A stretch of DNA of 64,000 nucleotides from Saprolegnia diclina VS20. Lineage: Eukaryota; Oomycota; Saprolegniomycetes; Saprolegniales; Saprolegniaceae. Where the stretch lies: contig NW_008246075.1 in assembly GCF_000281045.1 (NCBI RefSeq), positions 576,970-640,969 on the forward strand. The letters are read 5' to 3'. Every line of letters starts with the position of its first letter. Position 1 is the first letter of the stretch. The position numbers and the translations under genes are program-made. Positions 22,987-34,200 of this stretch are shown here, piece by piece. Below the pieces are notes generated by a model that saw nothing but the letters and a program-made list of their open reading frames with translations, made no database searches and had not been told where the DNA came from.

Positions 22987-24963
22987 ATGAGCGAGAAGCT
23001 CAAGGCGGACGTGGTGCCGATCGGACCCCTTGCGCTCACGAATCTCGGCCCGGCGTCGACCAACTCGGAGGCGCGCAAGTCCACGACGAGCTCGGGCAAG
23101 TTTGCGACTTTTTCCAAGCTCGTGGTGCCCGAGCGCGCGCCGTTTCGACACGGTCTCGTGCTCGCCTTGCTCTGCACGGGCTTTGCAACGATCGTGGCCA
23201 TCACAACGTACTACCTCAATCAGATTGCGAATACGCCCATCTTCTTTGGTACGGTCATGGACACGTTCAGCAACAACCCGGAAGAAGTGCCCATTGGCGC
23301 GCTCCTGCGAGGCTCGGGCGTCCTTTCTGCGGTCAGCGCAGGCAGCGCGAATCCGCCGTCGCTCATCGACTTGTACACGACAAGCTGCACCGATGCTGCG
23401 TGCGCGGCGGCCTATGCACCGACGGCGCTCTTGGCGTGGAAGATTCTCGGCAACGCATTTGCGCTCATCCCCAACTTTGACCAAACCGCGTTCCAGGACC
23501 CGGCGCAAACCGTCCAATTCTCCCACATCAACAACCTCGCAGGGAAGAACACGCCGTTGGCGCAGTTTTACATTGACGGCAAGTCGATCGCGATCACGTG
23601 CATGATTCGCCGCGCGAGCTTCTACCTCACGCAACAAGCCGCGTCGACCGCGGTCAACGACGCCCTCGCGTTTTGCTCGCAGCGCAATTACGATGCCAAC
23701 TGGGGCTGCGAAAACGAAGTCGACCCGACTGTCAACACGTACGTGCTCCAGATGAACAAGGGCGTTGCGAGCTTCATTGGCGTCGTCAAGCGCAACCAAG
23801 TGTACATGAACGCGGGTCGTCAAGCCGAGCTCTCGGGCGGTCTCTCGGGCGGCGTCTTTCTCCAGTCCGTGCCCGGTGTCGACGAGTACCAAGGTGGTGT
23901 CGTGCAGGCAAGTGCACCGTGGGACGTGCTTGCCGTGACCAGCTGCGCGACGCTCAACCCGAGTACCAACTCGGGTTGGTTGCTGCAGATGCAAGGCGTC
24001 GTGACGATGACGTGGAAGTGCGACTCGCTCATGCTCACCAACTCGATCGTCCTCTGGGTCATGACGCTCTATTTGGTGCTGCTGCAGACCATTTTCTTGC
24101 GGCGCAGCGTCATTTGCGTCATGCCCGTCTACATGTCCAAGAATGTGGTCGGCGCCGCGATTCTCTTTGTGGCATTCTGGGGCAACGAGAACCTCCAAGC
24201 GCTCTCGACATTTCTGCGCCAAAACCCCGTCGTCGGCTTCAACACGACGTTTTACGCGCTTTGCGGCGCGGCCCAAATCGCTTCGATCGTCGGCATTATG
24301 ACGGGGACTGCGATCCAGATCTGGTTCAACCCGCTCATTGTGACCCAGACTTGGCTCCTCCTCGCGTTCAGTCTTGTCAACTGGGTCGTCGTCTTTGTTC
24401 TCGAGGGGTTTGTGTTTCCCTATGCGAGCTCCAACACGCCGACGACATGCGCGCTCACGTCGTCGACCAACTGCTACACGTTCAGCGCGATTTCCAATAC
24501 GTACTTTGTCTCGGCGATCGTCTGCGGCTTTGTCGTGCTCTTGGCGATCCTCACGATTTACTACGACGCGTACCGCCGCCCCGACCCGATTGTGATTGCC
24601 GCAGAGAACAGCATGCTGCAGTACCTCACGGTCTCGGACTTTTCGACGATTGCGACGACGACGCGCGGGTGCTCGCTCGTCGACAGCAAGAGCGGCGCAA
24701 CGCTCATCGACGAAGGCGTTTTGCTCATCAAGAACATGCTCCACGTCTCCAACTCGAACCTCACGCGTCTCTCCAACGTGCAGTACGAAGTCATCTTTCG
24801 GTTCATTCCGACACGACTGCTCAAGCGCCTCTTCAGCGAGACAGTCGGCTCGATCCTTATTTACAAGGTCGTCGACGGCAAAATCACGGGCGAATTCACG
24901 CACAAGTTTCTCCACGAGATGGAAATCGGCTCGATGGACAAGGTCTCGGGCTATATTTCGTAA
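22987..24963 (+). CDS. Polytopic membrane protein with large N-terminal outer loop
   Basis: A single exon encoding 658 residues from the ATG at 22987. A short Ser/Lys-rich N-terminus leads to a first transmembrane segment (LVLALLCTGFATIVAITTYY), then a loop of about 300 residues with several Cys (for example YTTSCTDAACAAAY, NWGCENEVDP). Five more transmembrane segments follow (SIVLWVMTLYLVLLQTIFL; VVGAAILFVAFWG; ALCGAAQIASIVGIMTGTAI; LLLAFSLVNWVVVFVLEGFV; YFVSAIVCGFVVLLAILTIY), and a cytosolic tail of about 130 residues. I do not recognise the family. The layout of one helix, a large Cys-containing loop and five clustered helices recalls receptor-like or transporter-like proteins, but no function is claimed. 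Confidence 0.85.
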   Translation: MSEKLKADVVPIGPLALTNLGPASTNSEARKSTTSSGKFATFSKLVVPERAPFRHGLVLALLCTGFATIVAITTYYLNQIANTPIFFGTVMDTFSNNPEEVPIGALLRGSGVLSAVSAGSANPPSLIDLYTTSCTDAACAAAYAPTALLAWKILGNAFALIPNFDQTAFQDPAQTVQFSHINNLAGKNTPLAQFYIDGKSIAITCMIRRASFYLTQQAASTAVNDALAFCSQRNYDANWGCENEVDPTVNTYVLQMNKGVASFIGVVKRNQVYMNAGRQAELSGGLSGGVFLQSVPGVDEYQGGVVQASAPWDVLAVTSCATLNPSTNSGWLLQMQGVVTMTWKCDSLMLTNSIVLWVMTLYLVLLQTIFLRRSVICVMPVYMSKNVVGAAILFVAFWGNENLQALSTFLRQNPVVGFNTTFYALCGAAQIASIVGIMTGTAIQIWFNPLIVTQTWLLLAFSLVNWVVVFVLEGFVFPYASSNTPTTCALTSSTNCYTFSAISNTYFVSAIVCGFVVLLAILTIYYDAYRRPDPIVIAAENSMLQYLTVSDFSTIATTTRGCSLVDSKSGATLIDEGVLLIKNMLHVSNSNLTRLSNVQYEVIFRFIPTRLLKRLFSETVGSILIYKVVDGKITGEFTHKFLHEMEIGSMDKVSGYIS

Positions 24964-25301
24964 ACCAAAACCTTTCTTTCTAAATACATCAATGCTTGTC
25001 GTTCTTGATTTCGACCGCCCAAAGTTTGAGATAGATATAGAAGACGAGTATAACAACGCGCGTTCAGACCTTTAACGTCCCTCTTGAGCGGTGTCGCCAC
25101 ACGGGCGTAAACACGCTACCGGGTCCAAGAACGCGGCCAGCACCTCGAATAACAACACTAAGAAAGGCGTCCGTCCCTGCATCTCTGGCCCCGCCACGCC
25201 CTGAAGGAGCTGGATCAATTTGTTGAGGAGCTCGCTCACTAAATCGTGTCAATGGCCAACGTGTGAAACGGCGAGTCATTGCAGGGATAAATATAAGCAA
25301 C
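24964..25301. other. Short intergenic region, nothing recognised
   Basis: Between the membrane-protein stop codon and the start of the SHIPPO-type gene, same strand. It must hold a terminator region and a promoter. ATAAATATAAG at 25288-25298, immediately before the next ATG, is the only AT-rich element. Confidence 0.45.
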
Positions 25302-26873
25302 ATGGGCCAGCAACGCAAGCCGCCGTGGCGAGAGACGCTGAGCTGCAAGGTACACCACCAATACCTCCTCATACAACACCTTTCCATCGGACTCTAGGTG
25401 GCCAGAGCCAAGGCGGTCGCGCGCAGTACAAACGACGACGAAATGCGCGGCAACCCGTACCATGCCGTGTACTGTGTCGCATCTATTGTGGATGAAGCTT
25501 CAGGCAACACCTTAGGCTCTCGATTTTGCCCACCGATTTGTACGAAGAGAAGCGAGCGTTTGCCGCCAAAACGTGCCGCGGCAAGCTCCCGCTCAAGCCA
25601 GAGAAGGGCCGCGACCCGTACGGCGTTGCAGCCGACCAGATCGACAACAACATTCCACTGGGCATCTACGACACGGACCGTGGCCGAAACCAGGTATCCA
25701 GATATTGCATTGGATACTTGCCAATATGTATCCAAGGGCATTGCCAAAGCCGTGGCGTCGTCGCAGCAGACGTACGCTCCGGCGTTCAAGTACTCTATCG
25801 AACGCAAATAGTGTGTGCTTATAGATACATTTGCAGATCCCGCCGCGGCCGGTTCCTTGGCGTGCCCAACTACAAGCTCTCGACGCACGCCATCAACGCC
25901 AAGGAGCCTTATGCGTAGGCTACGACGCATCTTCCTGTTTGCATAAAGGTATATACATGTAGGAACCCAGAGCAGATGGGGCCTGGCACCTACAAGCTGC
26001 GTCCGACGACCCTTGTCGTATGCGCTGTCCCTGTATTGTTGAAGCCATCTTTGTCTTAGATCAAGCATTTGCACGAGCCCGGGTACACGTTTACGAGCCA
26101 GGTCGACCGCTTCGAGTCGCCTCAGCGGGTAAATGCTAGTCCATCGACCAAGAAGCTCACAATGCAAAGTAGTCGTACGCCGAGTCAACGACGACGACAG
26201 CGCTGCCATCGACACTTGGGAAGGCGCCGGTGAGCACGGTGGCCGTGTCCATGACCCCGCGCTTCACGTCCGACTCGACCTTCCCCGGTGCGAACGCGTC
26301 CGCGAGTGTCATGTACAAATGTGTCTCGTCTGCCCAGAGAACTATGCGTCGTCCAAGCAGCAGCGCATCTTTTACCCGCCCGATATCGTCTACGACAAGC
26401 CGCTCACCAAAGTACTTCAAATATATATAGTTTCGCTACCGATGCCATGTCAATATGCAATATAGGACACGATCCAGGACCGCGTGGCCACGACGCACGT
26501 CAAGTACTCGGCCATGACGTCGCAAGCCGGCCGGCTCGTCTCGGTATTTTTTAATGGCTTTTCGCGCCATTTTTCAGATTATTGCAAATTGCACTTGATA
26601 GACGGCGTCCATGGTCCACAATACCGTGGGCGCGCCCCGCTTGCATGCATCGACGGGCGACGCGCTCGGGCCGGGCGCGTATGCGACGCCGTCAACCTTT
26701 GCCAAGCCAGCGACAAGCAGCGTCCTGCCCCAAGTCTCTGAGGTAGAAAACCTGGCCTCTACGGGCACCTGCCATGCGCGCTGGTGTAGCACTCCAAGGA
26801 CCGGTTTGGGATGAAGGCAACCAAGCAGGCGCAGTGCATCGAGACGCGCTTCCGGAGGTTCTGCATCTCGTAG
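25302..26873 (+). CDS. SHIPPO/STPG-type (Pro-Gly-Tyr repeat) flagellar protein
   Basis: Twelve small exons (25302-25349, 25398-25456, 25516-25693, 25737-25789, 25837-25914, 25963-26014, 26060-26128, 26173-26287, 26338-26411, 26466-26543, 26602-26742, 26790-26873) join in frame to 342 residues. The evidence for the family is scattered sperm-tail PG-rich (STPG) repeats: MGPGTYKLRPTT, LGPGAYATPSTF, and weaker ones such as IPLGIYDTDRG. Such proteins bind axonemal microtubules, many as inner proteins of doublet microtubules. No single mammalian orthologue is evident. The exon-8/9 border was set by phase and by a 50-nt intron that yields the most repeat-like frame. Eleven introns in 1.5 kb make this the most finely split gene here. 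Confidence 0.75.
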
Positions 26874-27012
26874 TCGGTCGCTCTCTCTTCCGCGCGACTT
26901 GGGAATTTGCCCAAGTCGAAGAAAGCATAACCAAAACGAATTCCACGGTCTTTTATTCTTTTCGTGTCGTTAAACGTAATATTTGTATGTTGAATTAAAC
27001 GATTGGAATAAA

Positions 27013-29418
27013 ATGGCCGAGCACGGGCCATTTGGAAGATTGCGTCCAGGACGCATGGCGGACGAGACGCGCCGGCTGCGGCCCATGCGCATGGACGAGC
27101 TCGAGATGGATCATGCCGATGAAGTAGATGGTCTTGACTTTGACTACCTCATGGCGCTTATCTGCAACGCCGTCGGGCCCGGCGAGAAGGACGCGCCAAG
27201 CCACACGGGCGCGTCGCTCGGCCACATTGGTACGACAAGCTGCATGATCTTGCCATGGACACGGGTACATGCGCATGTAGATGACGACGATGAAGATGAC
27301 GATGAGGACGACGATCAAGACCATGATGACGACGATGGCGACACGAGCTCATACGAGGAAGGCGAGCTTGAGACGCTCTCGACGCATGCCCGTGCCGCGA
27401 CGTACGACGTACCCATGCAGGCAGCCCATGCGTCGTTGCGCGCTACTGACATTGATGGCGGTCTCTTGCATCGAGATGTGTCCCACTACCTCGCAGCACG
27501 ACAGCACTGCAAGACGCCAATGGCCAGGCGACCGACCCATTTGAGGCAGACGTTGCCTCTTGCAGCGTCGACCGCCAGCTTTGCGGCCACGTCTTCGTAC
27601 CAACCATCCACGTCGCTCAGCGCGCGCCGACGCGTGTACCCCAACTACGAGCGCAGCATGCTTTTTGGCGAGAAGGCGCTCGAGCTGCGCGATCTCGAGA
27701 CAATCCTCAGCGAATACGACATGGACGACGCGCCGGGCGACAACATGAGCCGCCTCTTCCCGTCCGACGATGACGACGACGACGACGAAGAAGAAGATAC
27801 CAAGCAGGCGCCGTCCATCGACTACGAGCAAAACCTGCTGTCGCATTTCTCGATGCTCGGGTTCGACGCCGACATTGTCTCGTCCGTGCTCATCGAAGTC
27901 GTCGACGCACGACGCAGCACCAACGAGATTTGCGCGACGCGCCAGTTTACATCGATCGTCCAAGCGCTTGTCGACGACCACGGTAGCGACAACAACAACA
28001 GCGACAACGAGCGTGGGGCCCGCAAAATTCGACAGGAGCACGTCGCACCCAGCGCCGTGCAAGCCACGTCGTTTCCTTGGCCCGTATTTGATATGGTACA
28101 CACACGTAAACCCCTTTCGTCGTAAACGTTATGGGTAGGCGCAGTACGAGTTTGGGACGGCGCGCCCTGGCACGTGCTTCTCGTCGGTCGTCGTGCTCGT
28201 CAACGTCCCGCCCGTGAGCGACGCAACGAGCGAGACGTTGCACGGGTGTCTCTTGTCGCAGCTTTTTTCCAAGCTCTCCAACCCCATCCAAGTCGTCCTG
28301 CCCGTCGTACCCAGCACGGGGCTGCTCAAAGGGTACATGTATCGTGCATGCGACGTGAGCCTGAGAACGATTGTGGGTAGGCATGGCTTCCTCGAGTTTT
28401 CGGACCGGCCAAACGCCACTGCGGTCGCCCGCGCCCTCGACGGGCTAACATGGAGTCCGGCGTTCCCAGCCTTTCGCGCAATGCTCTTCCGCGAGTATGA
28501 CGGCAGCCACCGCCTTCTGGACAACCACAAAGACAGCAGTAGCTTCGCCACTCGTGTCGACGACACCAGCAGCAACAACAACTGTGAGGACGAGCTCCGC
28601 TTTCACGCACTGGACCTCGAGAGCGAAGACGACGAGAACCACTCAGATGCTCTTGACGCGTCGTCGCGCCGCATGACGCGCGTGGAGCACCAGCTCGTCC
28701 AGCGGAACGAGCAGCTCGAGTACCTCATGCAGTGCGTCGAGCGGGACCGGGACGCGATCCTTGTACGCTGCAATTTGATGTTGATGGGTTTTGACGACTT
28801 CTACTTAGTCGGAGAACGACGAGCTCCGGCGCATGATGGAGGCGTACCGCGAGCGGGAAAAGCAGCAGGAGCATGCGCTTCTGAGCCTCTCGAGTCTGCG
28901 CCAGCGCATCCAGCTCAACGAACAAAAGTACCGCGAACACATGCGGCGTATGCGACAGAACGAGCACGTGACCCAAGCGCTCCGTCGCCGCCTCGAAGAA
29001 CTCTCGGGGTCCGATTATCGTTCATGCGCGTTTGCATATCCCTTATGGACGACGTACGTAGGCACCCGCAGTCACTCCACGCCCTTGGGATTGCCGAGCT
29101 GCGCGAGCTCGAAGACACGCTCGACACGGCCTTGTACAAAGTGCGCACGATCAAGGTCCTTGTGCGATTCGCAGCAAAGGCAAGCTCATGGGGCTGTAGG
29201 AACAAAAGATTCAAGAGCAAAAGCAGCAACTCGATCGGCAGGTCGAAGTACAGCAGGAGCTCAAGCTCTGCGTGATTTGCCTCACGGCGGAGAAGACGAT
29301 TCTGTGCTTGCCGTGCCGCCACGTGTGCATGTGCCAAGCGTGCTCAGGCCATGCCGAAGTGACGCGGTGCCCGATTTGCCGCCTCGACATCCAAGAGAAG
29401 ATGCTCATTTATGCCTAA
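27013..29418 (+). CDS. RING-finger protein with acidic N-terminus and K-box-like helix
   Basis: Five exons (27013-28095, 28139-28762, 28809-29008, 29062-29155, 29200-29418) encode 739 residues. The N-terminal half has two acidic tracts (from about residue 92 and near residue 250) and a small helical segment (LSHFSMLGFDADIVSSVLIEV) that could be a UBA- or CUE-like fold. Coiled coil runs from about residue 540 (EHQLVQRNEQLEYLMQCVER onward) to 665. Part of it, LGIAELRELEDTLDTALYKV, looks like the plant K-box pattern. A C3HC4 RING ends the protein (CVICLTAEK, LPCRHVCMCQAC, CPICRLDI), so an E3 ubiquitin ligase is expected. Junctions are supported by phase and by coiled-coil continuity. Substrate and location unknown. 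Confidence 0.85.
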
Positions 29419-29607
29419 TTGCAAATTGCACTACACTTGACGACAGGATGGCGACAGCAGCAATATAAACTCTAGCCACCAACCAGCACGATAAATAAAC
29501 CTTCAAAATCTGAAACCAATATCTGGATATTCTTCCGTTGCCTCGAGGTCCATCAATCAACTAGGGTCCGGGGGAGTGGGCTGGTAGGAACGATGAAATC
29601 ATATGGA

Positions 29608-30188
29608 TTAAGCCATGTTGTCGGCGACTTTGGCCTTCACGTCGTCGTCGCTCACGTCCATCGTCGTACGAGGTGCTCGGAACCGCTCGAAGCCAGTTGA
29701 TGACAATGGGCATGCAGCAGTGTTCCAATTCTGGATGAGCGCGTGGCGAATCACATCCAAAGCCTCGAACTCGGGCGGTGCCCCCGTGAGAAAGTAGCTC
29801 GCAAGGCCGAATCGCAGCCGTAGAGCCGCAATTTTTGACCGAGTTGCGGACCGCTCGAAGGGACTGAAAGACACAGCGGAGCCCACCATGCTCAAAATCC
29901 ACCGGGGCCGTTAAGTGACTCGTCGTGGCACACATGAGCGTCGGGTTGCCCGAGCAGTAATTGTGAAGTGCTGCGATCGCTAGTTTTGGGTGCTTGGTAA
30001 AGTTTTGTGACGCTGCGATCTTCAAGCCGCACGACCTTTTCTTCGTGCGTCTCGGTGGCCTTCTCGACGGCGCGCGCAGTGGTTTTGCTAAGGCGCTGCT
30101 TTTCCAGCCGAGCTGCTTTCTCTTCGTGCGTCTCGGTGGCCTTCTCGTCGGCGCGCGCCTTGCGCTTGAGCTCATTCGATTCTCGCAT
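29608..30188 (-). CDS. Small ORF with tandem charged repeats; boundaries uncertain
   Basis: An ATG at 30188 opens a 98-codon frame ending at 29892. It holds two 27-residue repeats with the core EKATETHEEKAARLE and EKATETHEEKVVRLE. The repeat also shows in the DNA: about 37 bases at 30040-30076 recur at 30121-30158, offset by 81 bases. The repeats resemble the basic 'ETxEEKxxRLxxxR' helices found at the start of some transposon-derived and STPR-type proteins. A second open frame, 29608-29895, in another phase reads plausibly (GAPPEFEALDVIRHALIQNW) and may be a second exon, but I could not find a splice pair that joins them cleanly. A decayed mobile-element gene is as likely as a working one. 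Confidence 0.35.
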
Positions 30189-31235
30189 GTTGCTTAAATG
30201 TCTAGCTACATGGCTGCATGGCGCTTTAGTAGCAAAAGCGGCTGGTCAATGCACATCATGGCGCCGGCCTGTCAAAACGCATCAATGAATTGTTGCGAGC
30301 TGTCCAATCATACTACGCAAGCAACAACATTTTAACCAATCCAAAATGGGACAGACAAAAAACAAACAAAAAACAAACAGGCAAATAATCCCTGGTGGGC
30401 TGGGTAACCAGGAGGTTCCTACCAGTACATGTCTTTTAGTACTACCTGTATTATGGGACACAACTTGACGAGATGAAAGATTAATTTAAATATTTAAATA
30501 ATTCTTGAGATTGCTCTGAGGATTTTCGACGAGCACCGTGACGGTGGTGCCATTTGATCGACAAAATCGAGTTTGAAATGGATTCGCTCAAAGTTGGCAC
30601 AGTGATAGAAGACCCTTTGGAGAGCAGAGCAGACCGCGTGGTGGCATCGGTGGAGTCGTAGAACGCGCGCAATGGTCGATAGTAGAATAAAGCGCTCTTT
30701 AAACGTTAAAAAGCAATGACCACATTGCCACGCCGTATTCTCACACCTAGTGACTGCACCGATGCCACCGCGTAGTCTGCTCTGCTCTCCAAAGGGTCTT
30801 CTATCACTGTGCCAACTTTGAGCGAATCCATTTCAAACTCGATTTCGTCGATCAAATGGCTCCACGGTCGCTGTGTGGTGCCCGCCAAATGACATTATCC
30901 GGATGCGATCTTATTTCCGGTATTTTCCTTTGCTCTGCTTCCTGAGGCCTCAAGTACTTCTGAAAATGTATTACATCACTGTGCCAACTACGGGCGCTGT
31001 CATTTTCAAACACGATGTCGTCGACCTAGCGGCACAACCGTCCTGGTGGGATCGTCCAGATTCGCCCTATCCTAGCGCTGCCGCATCCAAATGTAACAAA
31101 GAATTCCTTCTCGTGCACGAGTTAACTAGCATCCAGGACGCGACTTGATGTGTGCAACACAAGACAGACAATATGGCGGAGATATACATGTATAGTGGCG
31201 GTCTATTAATAATAACGTGCGCGTGCATCGATCGT
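30189..31235. other. Intergenic region with repeat-derived sequence
   Basis: About 1 kb between the small repeat ORF and the 3' end of UTP10. Its main content is the inverted repeat at 30540-30870 and a weaker third copy near 30971-31027. A run of A-rich CAAAAAA motifs at 30353-30385 looks like low-complexity or polyA-like sequence. No intact gene. Confidence 0.6.
30540..30870. repeat. Large near-perfect inverted repeat
   Basis: Bases 30540-30658 match the reverse complement of about 30752-30870 almost base for base over roughly 105-119 bases, with a spacer of about 93. Each arm carries the same piece of an open reading frame; the reverse-strand reading gives HLIDEIEFEMDSLKVGTVIE. A diverged third copy in the orientation of the right arm lies at about 30971-31027. 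The arrangement looks like a fold-back element or a duplicated and inverted fragment of a mobile gene. A transcript across it would form a long hairpin. Confidence 0.8.
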
Positions 31236-34200
31236 TTACGCGGTGAGGTACTGGTCGAGCGACTCGCCCGAGATGTCTTCAATCTGGCGAATGACCTTGT
31301 GGCAGAGCGCTTCGACGTTGGCGTCGTGGTCTTCGAGGAGCTCGGCCAAAAATGGAATGCTCTCGGGCAGCATCGCCAAAAACTCTTCGCCGACAATCGC
31401 ATAGCACTGCTCGATCGTCTGGAGCGTCGCGAGGCGCACGGCCGGCTCCTCCGCGCGCGACTTCATCAAAATGCGGTGGTGCATCGGCTTCCAGAGCAGA
31501 TCGTTCTTGGCGGCCCACGCAAGGTGCGCGAGCGCGACGACCGCGCCGTCGACCACCGGGCGCGCGACTTCGAGCGAGGCCAAACCCAGCAGATCGACAA
31601 GCGGCGGCATGACGACATCAAACTTCTCCTTGTCCATAAAGCCGTCCGTGTCGTGGCTGAAGCAGCCAATGAGCGCCGTCACCACGTGCGCCGCGAGCGG
31701 CCATTGATCCACAACGACCACGTCCTTCTTGGCCTTCTTGGACGGGCGTTCGAAAAAGCCATCGGTGTTCTCGGCGTCGAGCATCGACACGCCGGCGTCG
31801 ATCGCCGACAAGAGAATTGACGCGCAGAGCGGCAAAATGTGCGCAAAGTACGGCACAAAGATGCTCTTGAGCTTCTCCGAAAGCTGCGAGACGACGCGGA
31901 AGAAGACGAGTTGGCGCGCGTGCGACGGGCCCTGCGTGTGGGGCAGAACGACGTCGACCCACGACACGAGCTTGAGGAACAGCGGCTTGAGCTGCTTCTC
32001 GCTGAGCTTCATGACGAGCGCAAGGAGCGCACCAATGAGCTGGTCCTCGACGTGTTCGCCAATGGTCGGGTGCAAGCGGCGCAGGTCCAACGCCACCAAA
32101 TACAGGCGCATGAGACCGGCCATGTGGGCCTTGACAGCCGCGCGGTCCATGCCCGTGACGATCGCCGTCACCATTTCAAAGAAACGGAGCAGCGCGACGT
32201 CGCCGCGGCCGCAGCACACGGGGTAGAGCTCCATGAGCGCAGGCAAAAGATTGCGGAGCTCGATACCGTTGGCGAGCGCGAGGATGGTCGCATCGACCGA
32301 CGCGCGGATCTGGACGTGGTGCACGTTGAGGAGGCTCGGCACAAAGAGCAAATGGAGCATCTTGGGCAAGTACGACACGAGGAACTGGGGAAACTTGGTC
32401 GTCATCGCGCGCATGGCCGCGAGGAGGCACTGCTGCAGCGTCAGCGTCAAGCTCGCATCGGCGGAGCTGGCCGACGTCGAGGCGTCGAGACAGGTGAGCA
32501 GCGTCGGGAAGAACTGCGGCACAAACGGAAAGACGGCCGGGCCGAGCGAGTGGCAGAGGTTCGAGAGGCACACAAACGCCGAGCCGATCACGTGGCCGTT
32601 GGCCGTCACATCAAGCGGCAGCTTGCAGCACGCCATGACGGTCGGGAGAATGTTCAGGAATGGCTGCGCGTGCTTGTGCGCGAAAAAGCGCGTGAGCACA
32701 TCGACGCTCAGAATCGCCATTTGCTTGTCCGTCAAAAGCGCCGACGGGTCTTCGAGGACGCTCGAGAGGTCGTCGAGCATATCGACAAACAAGAGCTCTT
32801 CTTCAAACGTCAGCGTCGCCTCCGTTTCCTCAATGCGCTCGTTGAGCAGCTGCAGCGCGCGGCGGCGAATGACACCGTCTTCGTGCTGCAGAAGCTCGCC
32901 AATGACGGCGACAAAGCCGGGGGCCGTGAGCAGCTGCTGGAGGTTGTTCATGGCCTCGAGCGCAGTCGCTGCGATGGCGTCCCAGCGGTCGGCCATGTCG
33001 TTCTTCTTGGCCGCCAGCGCTTCCTTGGTCTTGGTCACACGGCGAAGGAAGAGGAGGATGCCTTGCGCGAGCAGCAAGTACGCGTGCTGGAGCGACTTTT
33101 CCACGTCGCTGTTGTCGAGCAGCTGGTGGTGCAGGCCCTTGCGCTCCAAATGACGCGGCACAAACGACACAATGCGGTCGAGCGTCGCGTTGGCCAACTT
33201 GGGGTCGATGACAAAAGCCACGTCAGCCTCGTCGTCCTCGTCCTCGTCGTCTTCATCGTCATTGGCGCGCGGCGCAAGGTGCGCATGGAGCTGGCCCGCG
33301 ATCGAGAGCAGCGACACGAGCGCACGCATCTGGAGGTCGGCGTCGAGCGCCTCCAAGAGGGTGTGGCAGAACGCCGACCGCGCCGGCACGTCGGTCGCAT
33401 GCTGCAACAAGAGCGTGACGGCAATCGCAGCCGCGTCGTCGTCGTGGGCGCCAAGGGCCGTCAAGAGCACGTTGAACAAGGTCGTCCGGCGCCCAATCGG
33501 GAGCGTCTCGTAGGCCGCGACAAAGGTCGCAAGGAACTGCTGCGTCGAAATGTCGCTGGCGTCCGTGTGCACGTACGGCACGGCGTGCGTCACAATCTCC
33601 TGGAGCACGTGGAACGAGTATTCGTCGAGCTGCAGCTGCGACGCGAACGTCAGAATCGGCACAAGCGACTGGAGCACGTGCGTCGGGCACAAGTCGACGA
33701 GCGACGACACAAAGAGGAGCGCGGCGTTGCGCGTCTGCTGCGACACCGTGTGCTGCACGACGCGCAGCGTGAGCTCGACGAACGACGTGGCGTGCGTCGT
33801 CGACGACGCATGCCCACGAAGCCCGACCGCAACGCCGTGGAGCGCGCTGAGCACCATCTGGACGCTGTACTCGGACACGTCGTCTTTGGCGGCCACAAAC
33901 TGCGCGAGCACGGCATGCAGCGGCGACAGAAGCGCGTTAAGATCGTCGACAGCGTAGTTGGCGATCAAATTGCTGACGACCTCGAGCACGCACGTCGTTT
34001 GCGCGACCCACGAACGCTCCGACTTGACGGCGAGAAGGCCCGTCACGATGCGCACCGGCAGTGAAAGGCGCACAAGGAGCGACGCCACGTCCGACGGCGT
34101 GCTGTCCGCGCCCGTGCGGAGCAGCACGACCAGCGCCTGCACGAGCGTCGTCTGCTTCCCCATCGGCAACGCGCTGAACCACGTGGCCTCCATCGTTTTC

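Noticed and set aside
22876-25056. 726-codon open frame on the minus strand
   Set aside because: It is antisense to the membrane protein. The plus strand has clear transmembrane segments and coherent composition, while the minus reading is an Arg/His/Asp-rich shadow produced by GC-rich third positions.
26157-26420. Minus-strand 87-codon frame that reads like a globular protein
   Set aside because: The plus strand here carries in-phase exons of the SHIPPO gene with PG-rich repeats on both sides; the minus frame is isolated and lacks an upstream partner.
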